Both the position numbers and the translations under genes were made by a program. DNA of 64,000 nucleotides from Struthidea cinerea. Lineage: Eukaryota > Chordata > Aves > Passeriformes > Corcoracidae. Numbering within the stretch: the first letter of the stretch is position 1; each line of letters begins with the position of its first letter. Below are positions 13,031 through 24,774 of this stretch, one piece after another. The stretch spans positions 991,925 through 1,055,924 of the forward strand of contig VZTI01001285.1 of NCBI GenBank assembly GCA_013397865.1, in the 5' to 3' direction. Below the pieces are notes generated by a model. The model was not told the origin of the DNA. It did no database searches and was given only the letters and a program-made list of their open reading frames with translations.

Positions 13031-13343
13031 ATCCAAGTTTACTATTATCTAAAAACACCAATATATTAAAGACCAAGATGGAAACTTGAGTTCAGAAACT
13101 TGTAAGAATGCACATTTTCAATCTCATCTGTACTGCAAGAGGCATAGTTAAAAAACACTGCTCAGTATTAAAAAAAGTTAATGTTTCCAAGGATCAAATA
13201 AATAATTTACAATGCAACAAAAAAAATTATAGAAATCATACAGAGATTTGAGACTGTGTTGATAATTTGCAGTCATATACAGTAAACATGAAAGCCTCCC
13301 ATCATCAGACAGGCATTGCAAAACCACTGTCAAAAACTATGTT

Positions 13344-13609
13344 TTAATTGCTGGGCTGTTCTGAAGGGCTGCTGCTGTCCAAGGTCTTGGAGGAGCAGTC
13401 CCTGAGGACTTCCAGGGAACTGGTGATATCCAGGCTTTCAGAAGAAGTGGATCTACACCCCTGTGTGGAACTGATGATATCCAAAGTTTTGGAGGAGCAG
13501 GCACTGTAGCCTTTTGCACTGGCATCTCTGATGAGGATCTCCTGTGTGGATGTAAACATTAATGGGATGAAGCCCTCGCTGTCCGCTGTGAGAACGATCC
13601 AAGAGGAAC
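13344..13609 (-). CDS. WDCP: WDCP copy 1 last coding exon
   Basis: Starts after CTTCACAG and completes a Gly codon begun in the previous exon. It encodes SSWIVLTADSEGFIPLMFTS and then TQEILIRDASAKG, the conserved WDCP C-terminal domain, followed by a Ser-rich tail of three 17-residue repeats. The stop is at 13344-13346. Confidence 0.93.
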
Positions 13610-16600
13610 CTGTGAAGACAAGCACATGGCTGTTGATTAATTTTTGTGTAATTAGGGTAGGTTTAAGGTAAAAAACAAATTCCTTCTAGAATTAAATGCT
13701 TCTGTATATTTACAGCTTTCTAGGAAAAAAAAAGTATACCAGTTGCACAGAAAAGTACAGGTTGTACAATCTCAAAAATAAAGGACACTTGGTAACTATG
13801 ATGGATTTTGCCACTAGGAAATGAGACAATAATAAATGCACGCTTCAAATGAGGAGGAGGAATGAAAGTCTGAACAGAATTCATAAGCATCCACACTTGG
13901 TTTTAATTAGGTATTGGTAAGCTATTTCACAGTGCTAAAGCTGTGTAGATACTATAAAAAGCAGAGATTTAGTAAATTAAATGACAAATTAATGTAATAA
14001 AGACAACTTAGAAACTGCTTTTATTATGTAATTTCACTATACTTAATTCCAAGAAGTACAAAGAAGAAACACTTTAAAATACTGTACAAATCCAACATCT
14101 CTGGTTCATTTGCTATTTGACTTCATCATGAGCATTTGTTTTACAATTTGAATCTGAAACCCTGACTTCTACCAATACAGATAAACCACAAAATTTTTCC
14201 ATTTTTATCCATTAAGCTGATGAAGCAAGAAAATAGAGCTCGTGGTGGGTAAGGGAATTCACAGAAGTGTTTCCAGCTGTTTGTAAATTTACATTATGTA
14301 ACTTTACATCACAAGTGAGGTCACGAGAAGATTGTAGCCTAAAAGCACACAACCCTCTAATCTTTTGGCTTAATTTGGACCAGACTTGAAAATCAATACA
14401 ACTCAGGATTTGAAAATACCATTCCTACTTAGCATCTGTATAGTTCAAACAAACATATTCCACCAACAATTCATTAGGAGAAATAAAACTTGGACAATGG
14501 CAAGAACAGCAGCCTTAGGCTTTGGGATGGTTGTTCAGTGACCTGCAAGCAGGCAGAGAGCAGATACAGGGGGCAAGTAGATGGAATACAGCACAGGGAA
14601 TACCTGTAGTTAAGTAGTGAGAGATCATATCCCAAAGTGTGTTTTCTACCTTTGCCCAGAGTGAGACACTCAGAATTGACACATACACAGACACATGGGA
14701 TGGGCATGGCATGAACTGGTAACAGCAGAGGAGACCACAGCAGTAAGAGAGGCAGTTTCCTTCACAGCAAAAGCTGATATGAAATGCACTGCTGAAGCGT
14801 ACAGAGCTGCTTCTGTGCTACAGGATTTCCTAAAGCAGACTAGATGCTGGAGCTACAGATTCAAATATAGAACGCTGTCCTCCCAAAACCACCAGTCAAC
14901 CCTACCCTCCTTGTTACTCAGACTTCTCTCTTTAGAACAGCTGACACGAAGTAAAACACTGTCTGAAAGTAACTTTCCTGTATAACTAGTTACTTGATAA
15001 GGGGGCATCAATATGTAAGCTTGCTCTTCTTTTTTTACAATGTAAAGATTCTTTCAGTAAAAGAAGATTCAGAGAAGAATTTTTACATTATTAAAAAACA
15101 AAAAAAAAGGCAAAATTTTATTAATTTTCATTATTTATTCCTTGGGTTTTTCCCTGGATGGAATATGCATATTGCTATTGCTCCCTAAGAACGTCCCGAA
15201 GATTCACAGAATGGTTTGCGTAGGAAGGGACCTTAAAGATCATCCAGTTCCATCTCCCTGCCCTGGGACACCTTCCACTACACCAGGCTGCTCCAAGCTC
15301 CATCCAGCCCGGCCTTGGGACACTTCCAAGGATGGGGCAGCCACAGCTTCTCTGGCAACATGTTTGAAGTGTTTGTACTCTTGGATCATCCCAACATACC
15401 GTGCTGCATTTCTACAAGGGAGAGGTTGAATAGCTGCTGGACGATATTTAGGCGGAGTTTACCACCACAGAGAAGAACAGCCCGACTTTCATCTGCATCA
15501 CTTTTGGAAAGCTGCTTCTGCAATTACAAGAAACAGTCATTAGCTACTGTGATGTATAGTTAAAATGGCATTAATCAAACAGGATCACAGATGTGTCTTC
15601 AGTGGCATCATTTACAGAAAGTCAAATGCTACATACATTCAGACCCATTTGCAAGATTTATCCTTTAAAGTCTCAGCTCCCAAAGTGCTCATGAGTGAGT
15701 GACAGCAGCAACAAACAGTGCTCATCACGCACATCAGAACAACAGGAGAGAAAATCATGCCCTGCTGCTGAAGAAACCAAGCTTCATCCACAGCACAATC
15801 CTCATCCTCATCCTTCCATCTGTGAGGGACATTTCCCCAGGGAGTTCGTAAAGCTTCAGGTTTTCCACCCCCACATCCCCCCACGCATCCCTGATCCACA
15901 ACTTCAGAGGTGAGAACTCCTGCTCATGGATGTTGGGGTGAGGAACAAGCTCAGAAGGGTTTGTTTGTCCCACCCCGACCATCACTGCCCCAAGCCTTAA
16001 ATCCAAAAAGCATCTTTGAAGAATATGCCCAGTAGGGCAGAACAAAGCATTTTCTAGATCTGTTATTACAATCATTAAATGTTTACAACGGGAAACAGTG
16101 AAGAGAGTGAGGGAATATGATCTAGAACTTAAGAGTTCAATGCTACAAAAGTTGGGAATTTTTTGCAATAATAAAGCTTAAAAATAAGAGCTAATTGAAA
16201 GGAAAATGACAGTTTAAATTACTCTGAATATTGACTATGGTTTATCAATCTGAATTCTAGAGGCCACCTAGTAGATCTGTGCCAGGTTTTGATAATCAGG
16301 TAATTTACCCTTTCTAGCATGAGATTTGCAAGAGCAAATCTTTCAGCCAAAGAAAGTGTTTTTCACATGAAATTTCACTTTAAATCCATTTTTAAGCTAT
16401 GTTAATGGAATTATCTATTGTGTCCCTAAGGGTCTCTTTCCTCCTTGGATGGTGCTCTCAATGCTAATTAGCAACATTTCTGTTTCAAAGCCAAAGCAAT
16501 TTGCTTTTGTTACAGTCTCCATTATTTTAGTTTTCCTCATAGGACAGCAGGAGATTGATACCAATTCCCACACATGGAAATCTTCACTTGTCTAAATTTC

Positions 16601-18804
16601 TATACAACAAGATTTAGAAGTTGCCTAGGAAAAGCATTCCCTTCCTAGAACTCCATAAAGGGCTTTAATTCTGCAACTGAGCTGCCACATGTGGGTCCTC
16701 TGGAGTCCCAGCAGCCTCAGTGCAGAGCTGAGGGGCTTGGCCCACTGTGAGGTGGGGACAGGGAGCTGCACATTCTTGGATATCCCACTGCTTTAAAAAC
16801 ACTGGAAGCCTGCAGAGTAATGGGATTTATAACCATAGTTCCACCTGCAGGAACAGGATGGAAATCTAATCCTACTGACTGTTACTTGAGCATTACAAAG
16901 AACATACAGCCATAAACAGGTTTCACCATTAAAACTTCCAATATTAAAATTACCTGGCAGGTGATGTTAATAAAAGAGGGTTCCTGAGAAGATGGGTACA
17001 CTGGCAGATTTCTCTTCCCAGATTTTAACAGCTCAGTTAATTCACAGAGATGGTGCTGCAATTCTGTGAAGTTACCAGACAATTTGTCCACATTCTTCAA
17101 AAAGTAACTTGCCTCCTTTTCACTGAACAGGTTATTCTTGTAAGAATTGGGTATTTTGGAAGCTGCCTCAGGCTGCCTTTTTGGGGACGTTGGCTTGTTC
17201 GAAGCGTTAGACAGCGCCACACTCCGATTGACTGGCTCAGCATCCAGAGTCTCGACAGCTGGAGGAAAATTCATAGAAATCTTTTTGTCTTTGAGGTTGC
17301 TGATGTTCAACACCAAGTTTTGTTCATAAACAGGACTCTTGATTTCTTCAATGAGTTTCCTTCGGCTCGTAGGAGACTGAAGGGCAGAGCGATCTGGTAT
17401 CAGGAGCCCACGGCTGAGAGGGTGGACTTCTCTAGAGGGATCATGAGGACTGCTGGAGAGGTTCAAACTGGAGCTGCCATCAGCTGACACAGATGTTGAA
17501 GGACCCATTTCAAATATTAGCTCCTTAATCATCAATCGGATCATGTATTTGTCTGATCTTGAAGAGGGAAGAAAAGCAGGATCAGTGAATTTTTGTCTTC
17601 CAACCAGTATCAGTAACAATTTATTGGTCAAGAAGCACAAACCCTTTGGCTTCTCGCTTTTCTCTAGCTGAATTTGTTGAATATTGGGTAAATTGGATGA
17701 AGTCAGTGAATAGACTAAAATGACGTTACAAGTATTGGAGGCAACAGAGACAGTTTGAGTTTTGGAGTCAAAAGCCATTATATCAGGAACCAGAATGCCT
17801 GGGATGCTCACTTTTTTGGTAGAGGTAACCTTTCTTTCAAAAGTCACCAAGATGAGGTGTGAGGAATCTTGGCCACTTCCCGTCAGGTAGTCCTTGGGCC
17901 TCAGGTGAAGGAGAGGGCTGGAATCAACACCCTGCTTGCTAGAAAGTATGTGAGTTAGATCCACGGGAGATGTAACCACAGACAAGGGCTTCTCAGAGTC
18001 CAGTGACTTCTTCCCTCCATCCAAGGAATACTCTTCCTCCCCACACAAGCTGGACTGCGAGGGGAAGGACTCGGTTTCAACGCTTGATGGAACTTCGAAG
18101 GCAACACCAGCATTTAAGCCACAGATCTTGTCCAGAGGGAGCTCGGTGGCAACAGCGACTTGTAAATTCTGTGTAGCTTCCACGGCACAGATGTAGCCTC
18201 CCACGTCAAAAATTGGGCAAAAAGAGCAAGCGCTCAGTGTTTTCTGAGCGTCGTCCCAAACGTAAGAATGGAGGGCACTGCCCACCCCGACGACCAAGCG
18301 ATCTCCTTCCTTGGTCCAACAGGCGCAGTGGATGAGCCCGCTGCCCTTGATATCTGCGTTAATTCTGGAGTTGTTGAGGTGGACAGAGGGCAAGACGGAG
18401 GCGTCCCGGGTGGTCAGCACAGCCAAGACCTCCTTGCTGGGATGCCACACGCAGCCCTGGGGGAGCACGGGGTACGGCTCGCTGATGTCGCAGATCTGGG
18501 AAACCAGGAGCTTGTTCCTGTCGGCACCGTTGAAGCAGAGCTGCCAAATGGTGATGTGCTTCTTGTGCTGCACTGCCAGCAGGGCCGGGGCCTCGGCGGG
18601 ACACGGGCCCCAGTACAGCCCGTGCACGTGTTCAAACTGACCCACCACGCTCGAGTCACCAAATTTCGGCTCTCCGTTCTGCAGATGCAGTGCAGTCAGG
18701 ATCACCTGCTTCCCGTCCGTCCAGGCCAGCCCGTGCACGGGGTGAATGGCCTGGTGCAAGGCGTTGAGGCCAGTTCGCAGGAGCTTTGCCTTTCCCAGCT
18801 CCAT
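13344..18804 (-). CDS. WDCP: WDCP copy 1 (WD repeat and coiled-coil containing protein)
   Basis: Three coding exons, 18804-16954, 15517-15400 and 13609-13344, join in frame to 744 residues; human WDCP (C2orf44) is 721 as I recall. The human protein is described as an HCK-binding, self-associating WD/coiled-coil protein and an ALK fusion partner. WD-like strands are seen at residues 23-39 (VHGLAWTDGKQVILTAL), 61-89, 117-138 and 158-184 (ending ALHSYVWD). A conserved block GQDSSHLILVTFERKV and IPGILVPDIMAFD follows, then a Ser-rich linker with PTSPKR at 538-543 (a PxxPxR SH3-ligand pattern) and a short coiled coil at about 568-596. Met1 (MELGKAKLL) matches the family start; an acceptor lies 19 nt upstream, so a non-coding first exon is expected, probably in the CpG island near 21 kb. 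Of the two copies this one reads closer to human WDCP (for example KDYLTGSGQDSS, LPLDKICGLNA). Confidence 0.95.
13356..13508 (-). repeat. Three 17-codon tandem repeats in the WDCP copy 1 tail
   Basis: The translation shows three successive 17-residue units: YSACSSKTLDIISSTQG, CRSTSSESLDITSSLEV and LRDCSSKTLDSSSPSEQ. The shared core is SS-x-x-LD-x-x-S. At DNA level they are degenerate 51-bp repeats. The second WDCP copy has no equivalent. Confidence 0.85.
15203..15361 (-). mobile_element. CR1 3' fragment, antisense
   Basis: Reverse-complemented CR1 tail (GATTCACAGAATGGTTTGCG, CCTTAAAGATCATCCAG, ACCAGGCTGCTCCAAG, GGGGCAGCCACAGCTTCTC). It lies in the last intron of WDCP copy 1, about 38 bp from the splice donor of the preceding exon. 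CR1 and gene have the same orientation. Confidence 0.93.
15400..15517 (-). CDS. WDCP: WDCP copy 1 middle coding exon
   Basis: 118-nt exon with acceptor TAATTGCAG and donor GTATGT. It encodes KQLSKSDADESRAVLLCGG and then KLRLNIVQQLFNLSLVEMQH plus one base of Gly. The exon of the second copy, at 36386-36506, is clearly homologous (VLLCDGKIHLSLVQQLFDL). Confidence 0.93.
16954..18804 (-). CDS. WDCP: WDCP copy 1 large coding exon
   Basis: 617 codons from Met1 to Gln617 (INITCQ), ending at donor GTAATT. It holds the WD-like half, the linker and the coiled coil. The open frame runs on into the intron to 16882, but the splice donor and homology to the second copy place the end at 16954. Confidence 0.95.
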
Positions 18805-18822
18805 GACTTTTAAAGTGAAACA

Positions 18823-18825
18823 TCT
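18823..18825 (-). other. Splice acceptor in the WDCP copy 1 5' UTR
   Basis: On the minus strand a pyrimidine tract (TTTTTCCTTCTCATTCTGTT) leads to GTGTAG, with the exon starting at 18823, 19 nt before the ATG. This implies a separate non-coding exon upstream. It also fixes the start codon, since no earlier in-frame ATG lies in this exon. Confidence 0.65.
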
Positions 18826-20739
18826 ACACAGAACAGAATGAGAAGGAAAAATAAATTATTGCAGAGGATAGAGGACAATATGATTATTTAGCTTATGACC
18901 CTGCCAGTGCTGAACTTCCAGTGAAGTCAATATACACATAATGTTCACTTATGCTTAATTCCTAGCCCAATAATTGTTTTATGATGTTTCCACCATGAAA
19001 TGCAATTTTAAGAGAAAAAAACTTTGCTATTTCTATAGGCTTACCATCAAACTTCTGCTGTATTTTCATCACAAGACCAGTCCTTTCCTTCCAATCAGTC
19101 AGTTGCTGTTCTCAGAATATTTTCTATTTACTTCAATATCAACAATTCTTAAAATATCGCTGCTGCTCACTCTCAACTTTCTGGACCATTTGTGGTCAGA
19201 CGAAATAATCCCTTACAAGTATAACCAAGCATTAATGTATTATCTACAAATCTGATCCTGCATTAAGCGTGTGAGAATGAGGCACTTGAATGGTTATCCC
19301 AGAAAGCTCTCTAAGAAAGAAAATTCAATTTTGAAGAAAGCTAGCATGAAAGAAGATTTTTTCTGAGGAAATGAACAAGAAAAGAATTTAAAAGAAGACA
19401 TACACAAGGCATCAACACTATGGAAAACTCCAGGATTTTACACATATTTCTAGCTTTTGAGCTGTGAGCAATCCCTACTCTGTGCACAAAAGCCAGTTCA
19501 AAGGAACTGATAGTTTCCTAATTTAAGATCTCCATACAATTAGGCTCAGATGCAAAGCCATGGCACAGAATGAGTTGCAGTTTTAGTAGGAAACATGAAG
19601 AACAAGAAGGAAGATTTTTAGAAAGGAAAAACTGTCGAACTGGAAGAGTTTATCACAATGTGCAGGGCCTGGCACCACACAGTATTTTAATTATTTGTGG
19701 ACGACCCTAAACTTGCAGGAAGAGGATTGCAAGAGTGGATTTCAAAGATTCAAATGGTATAGCAAGTTATGTTTTTATGACCAAGGTAACTTCTTCTCAA
19801 CCTTCTCAACAAGTGCAAAATAATATACTTAGTAAAGAAAAAACCCACCAACTTGGATACCTCTCCAGGAATAATTCCCTAGGTAGAGGTATAGAAAAAA
19901 GGATCTGGCTTACAGTGGATCACAAATTGAATATTTCAGTAATGTGAGAATGTTGCCAAGTAAGAATAATTCATTCTGGAATGTTTAAAGAGGGATGCCA
20001 TACACGAGGGAGATAATTACCCCACTTCCTCATTGCTAACAGTATCTCCACTGTACCTACTTCTGAGTTCAAGCATGATGGAAATGCTTAACAAAGCTCA
20101 GGGATCAGAGAAATACGGTAAGTGGGGTCTCTGTCTGGAGAAGACTGTGAGTTGAAACTTGAGAACATCCACCAGCCCAGTGGCAGAACATCCATCCACT
20201 GTTCTCCTGGTATACTCTGGATAGTGCATGATAATAATCAGCTTAGTTTCAACAAAGATTTAGGTCAGCTACTAAGGAAAAATTCTGACTATAAGTGATA
20301 GCTAAGCATGGAAGCAGGTTATCTCGGAGAGGAGGGAAAGGCACTCCATGAATTTCATAATCTGTAAGAGCCAATTAAGGAAATGTCTGTCAGGGATAAG
20401 TTGAAGTACACTGAATCCTGCCTCACAGGAGAGCACTCAAGATACTTCTAATGCAACTTCTCCACCACCTACTTGGCCTCTCCTCTATAACCAACCTCAG
20501 TCCTGTTAAGCAGCCACCACTTCCAGGAAAATTAACATTGGATGTTTGCTGTGCTCAGAACCGCACACGCTGCTGGGCAATACTTACTGGTGGCAGGGAG
20601 ACACGAGATAATGTGCCTCATAAGACACACCAAGATGCTAAAGCCTCCTGGGCCATCTGAAGAGGTTCCTGTGTCACAAGGGGCGTTTGCACTACCCCAG
20701 CGGATCTGGAAAAGCAAAAAGAGCAAGAGACCCACGGGT
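18826..20739. other. Probable first intron of WDCP copy 1
   Basis: AT-rich unique-looking sequence between the acceptor at 18825 and the CpG island. No coding exon or recognisable repeat was seen. Confidence 0.5.
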
Positions 20740-21392
20740 CAATGGATTCCAGTGCCCTGTGCCCAAACCCACACCGCCTCCGGCAGCGCCCGGCCCAGCC
20801 CCAGCTCCCTGGGCAGGAGTCACACCACAGGCCGGGTGCTCGGCGAAATGCGGTGCCCGTCCCAGCCCCAGGGGCAGAGGAGCCGCTGCAGGGACCCCCC
20901 CGGCACCGGGCGGCCACGGCAGCAGNNNNNNNNNNNNNNNNNNNNNNNNNNNNNNNNNNNNNNNNNNNNNNNNNNNNNNNNNNNNNNNNNNNNNNNNNNN
21001 NNNNNNNNNNNNNNNNNNNNNNNNNNNNNNNNNNNNNNNNNNNNNNNNNNNNNNNNNNNNNNNNNNNNNNNNNNNNNNNNNNNNNNNNNNNNNNNNNNNN
21101 NNNNNNNNNNNNNNNNNNNNNNNNNNNNNNNNNNNNNNNNNNNNNNNNNNNNNNNNNNNNNNNNNNNNNNNNNNNNNNNNNNNNNNNNNNNNNNNNNNNN
21201 NNNNNNNNNNNNNNNNNNNNNNNNNNNNNNNNNNNNNNNNNNNNNNNNNNNNNNNNNNNNNNNNNNNNNNNNNNNNNNNNNNNNNNNNNNNNNNNNNNNN
21301 NNNNNNNNNNNNNNNNNNNNNNNNNNNNGCTGCTGCCGCGGGTCCCCCGGCGCCGCTGAGGCGCTACGGCCGCTGCGCTGAGGGTGGGAGGA
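20740..21392. promoter_or_regulatory. CpG island with 403-bp assembly gap (N 20926-21328)
   Basis: Both edges of the gap are rich in GC and CpG (CACCGGGCGGCCACGGCAGC on the left; GGCGCCGCTGAGGCGCTACG on the right), in sharp contrast with the AT-rich surroundings. This is the likely promoter and non-coding first exon of WDCP copy 1, about 2 kb upstream of its ATG, and possibly a bidirectional promoter. The central sequence is missing. Confidence 0.7.
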
Positions 21393-21397
21393 GATGG

Positions 21398-22015
21398 GGA
21401 TTCACAAATCGTAGGATATCCCCAGCTGGGAGGCACCCACGAGGATCGTCGAGCCCAACTCCTGTGCGCAGCACACCCCGAGAGTCATACCATGTGCCTG
21501 AGCACGCTTCTTCAGCTCAGGGTTGGTGCTGTGACCACTGCCCTGCACAGCCTGTTCCAGTGCCCAGCGACCCTCTGGGTGGAGAAACTTTTCCTGATAC
21601 CCAACCTAAACCTCTCCTGACACAATTCCATGCCATTCCCTCGGCTCCTGTCACTGGTTGCTAGAGGGATCAGTGTCTGCTCCTCTGTTGCCCTTCATGA
21701 GGATGCTGAAGACCACAATGAGGTGTCCCCTCCATCTCCTCCAGGTTGGACAAACTAAGTGACCTCAGCTGCTCGTCATACGGCTTCCCTTCCAGACCCT
21801 TCACCACCCTTGTGGCCCTCCTTTGGATGTCTTTTTTGTATTGTGGCCCTCAAAACTGCACACAGGACTCGAGTGATGGCCACACCAGCGCAGAGCAGAG
21901 AGGGACAGTCCCCTCCCCGGACCAGCTGTCAGTGCTGTGCCTGATGCACCCCAGGAGCGGCTGCATCAAGCAAAGCATCACCAGCCAGGCTAAGGAGGTG
22001 ATTGTCCTGCTCTTA
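21398..22015 (-). mobile_element. CR1 fragment(s), mostly antisense, possibly composite
   Basis: From 21398 an antisense CR1 3' region starts (ATTCACAAATCGTAGGATAT, GTTGGTGCTGTGACCACTGC, GGAGAAACTTTTCCTGAT, TGGCCCTCCTTTGGATGTC, TGCACACAGGACTCGAG) and runs to about 21905. The following 21935-22015 (GCATCACCAGCCAGGCTAAG, GAGGTGATTGTCCTGCTC) reads more like CR1 ORF2 in the sense direction, so two opposed pieces may abut here. The element begins only a few bases outside the CpG island. Confidence 0.75.
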
Positions 22016-22164
22016 TCACTTCCATCGCCCCCAGGGGTCATCCACTGTGTGACACTGCCACACAGCGCTCCCAGCCTGCTCACACCTGTGTGGCTTCTAG
22101 AGAGGCCTGAGGAAGTGGCACAGAGGAGCAGAGATGCCTCCAGTGGGAGGACATCAGGTCCCCA

Positions 22165-22525
22165 GTGTGGTGTATTGTGGAGAGGCAGCCGAGCGGAAAG
22201 TACCGCAGGCATGGACATCTTGACCTTAGTGGGCCAAAAGCCGTGGGAGCTGCAGACAGGTCTTTGAAGGATTCAGTAAAAGGAACGTCATATATTGCAT
22301 TGTGCCTTGCTTTAGAGAAATCATGCAAGACGATAGTTAATTAATGTTGCTAGGAAACATAAATGTTGCGTTCTTTACTAAGGTAATGGAAAGTTTTGTT
22401 TAAAGACTATAAGGGTATATAAGCCATGCTGTAGAAACAATAAATTGGACTTTTGCTTGCATCAAGCTGTGTCCCGTCTCTCAATCGCTGCAGTGCATCC
22501 CATCCTGTGAGGTGGTCACATTGAA
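22165..22525 (+). mobile_element. Probable solo LTR of an endogenous retrovirus
   Basis: A TATA box (TATATAAG, 22416-22423) is followed 15 bp later by AATAAA (22439-22444), then TTGCTTGCATCAAGC and TGTGTCCCGTCTCTCAATCG, an order typical of U3-R-U5 in avian retroviral LTRs. A TG start near 22165 and a CA end near 22525 are possible, but no clear target duplication was found and the borders are approximate. No gag, pol or env sequence adjoins it, so it looks like a solo LTR. It contains no gene. Confidence 0.55.
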
Positions 22526-23805
22526 GTGAGGAAGGCATCTAAATTCAGTGCAGAACTACTCCAATACAACTTACCTGGTCCTGATTTATTGCATTGAGCA
22601 CATCTCCTTATAAGTCTCCGAGTCCTTTTAAAAGTTAATTATATTGCGTGGCTGTGCCACTTTGCCACCCCTCAGCACTGCAGAGCAGTGGGATCATCAT
22701 ACCATTTTTGAACCCCACACTCTTGATAGGATGTTGAAACACTGGAAAAGGTGCCGTAAAAAGAGCTGGCAAAGGTGTGGGAAAAAAAATGCTTAAAATA
22801 GTTGCAAGGTCAAATATGTAAGTAGCTCAAACTTAGCCAAAGAAGACCACTAGGTGGTGACTTGGCCATATCGCATGAGTGCCGTCATAGAGGGGAAAAA
22901 AGCACTAAAAAGCTCTTGAAGTTAGTGAAGGAAGGTTTAACAAGAGCCATGGATAGATTCAAATATGTAAGACACAGCTGTGAGTCTGGCTGACCACTGG
23001 AACAAACTGCCAACAGAGCAACTGCACATTAAAACTTGGTGATTTTCAGGAACATACCATTTTAAATGCAGATTTTGCCTCAATTTCTGAAAAAATTTCT
23101 GCAAAATTCCTGAGCTCAATAAGTAGATTTTAGATACCTAGGTAACTATGGAATACAAGGTAAAATTCCAGATACTGCATCCAGAAAAGCTCAACATAAT
23201 TTGACTGTTTCAGACCTAACAGGGCACCTGCAAGATGCTGAAAGGCAGATTGGTGTGTTGGAGAAGGTTTCAAGCAGTAAGAACTCTTCTTTTATGTGCT
23301 TGTACTGTCACAGGTTTATGGAAGAAAATTTCCTGCCATTCAAACGGAAAGAAATGAGTTCGTAGGTTCCTTTGGAAGCTTGTCCAGCAGATGTGCCTGT
23401 GGTATAGAGACCAGGATGACCAGAGGTGGACAATAGGGTTTATTTGAACCATTGCATTTTTGAAATGAAAAAGAGTCTTTCTGCCAGCTTCAGGCACTTG
23501 ATGGTGTGACTTACAGTAAATAAATAAATTATACCAAGATTTGAGGTAATGAATAGATTTGCGAGGTTGTGCTTTTAGTTTAGAAATATAAGCAGGGGAC
23601 CTGAAGGCCAGCTTCTCTGTGGTGCTCCATGAATACACTCTAAGTGTATGAGAATTTAACAGAAAATGAACAAACATGGTTTTGATTTGTCCTCTCTATT
23701 AATCCTCTGTCATTACCAACAGACAGGGTGCAGCTGTAGAGAGAACGCTCCAAAACCAGCCAAAACAGAATGGAAAAGGAAATCTGAAAAATTTCCTGTG
23801 GTAAT

Positions 23806-23945
23806 CACGCAATCATAGAATGGTTTGGGTTGGGAGAGACCTTAAAGATCATCCTGTTCCAATCCCTTGCAGCGGGCAGGGACATCTTCCACTAGACCAG
23901 GTTACTCAGAGCCCCATCCAGCCTGGCCTTAAAACCCTTTGGCAA
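23806..23945 (-). mobile_element. CR1 3' fragment, antisense
   Basis: Short, clear reverse-complemented CR1 tail: CAATCATAGAATGGTTTGGG, CCTTAAAGATCATCCTG, CTTCCACTAGACCAGG, GCCCCATCCAGCCTGGCC. Confidence 0.93.
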
Positions 23946-24774
23946 ATGACAATCCCACCTCCTTCCTCCCCACCACTGTCTTAACTGAACAGCTCACTCA
24001 AGCCAATTTCCCAAGAAGTTTTCTTATACAAATGTTTAATCTACTATTAGTTTCATGATATCCACTTTTCTCAGCAGTGACTCTGGCCGAGCAGCATTGT
24101 CACTTGGTGTCTGGGACCCTGAGCCACCAGCTGGCTTTATTAGACAGGAACAGTTTCTGATTATAATTTCAGTCTCACAAAGAATTATGTTGAACAGTAA
24201 TGATTTCATTTTTTTTTCATATAAAACTTAGGTTGACTGTCCATATTAATAAACACAAATAAACATTTAAACCACAGAAAGACCACAGTTTAAGAATGCC
24301 TCGAAGACATTTTCACGGTAAATGTTTATTTTTGTTTCCTATGCATATAATTATACAATTAAGTATTTTTAAAGACTTTTTTTGTCATGTAACTTCTGTT
24401 ATATGTAAACTGCTAATGGAGTTCAACAAATGAACTGAAAATATTGCAAAAACTCAGAGTTAATTGAAAATCTGTAAAATAATATTTTCATTGAAATGGA
24501 ATTGACTCAACCTACCAGAGAGCCAGAATGGTATGCAGGTACTTATTATTACACCAGTTGTTTATTTCTATGCCCAACAGCGTGTGTCTTATTTGTGTAA
24601 CCACAGCCTGGTTATTTTGACATGTAGAACAGCATGAAAATGGCTGGAGGCTGCTTGGCCAGCAGCCACGAGCCATGGCTGGTCACACAGCCACGATGTG
24701 CATAGGCACAGTAGTTATTCCTGAGCAGCTGTACTGCATATAAACATCTCTTGTTTTCTTTCTTCCTTTTCCAG

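Noticed and set aside
18268..18813. 181-codon plus-strand frame opposite WDCP copy 1
   Set aside because: Shadow of the GC-rich coding exon; no independent evidence.
20542..21664. Long open frames across the first N gap
   Set aside because: They exist only because N codons read as open; the flanks are CpG island and CR1.
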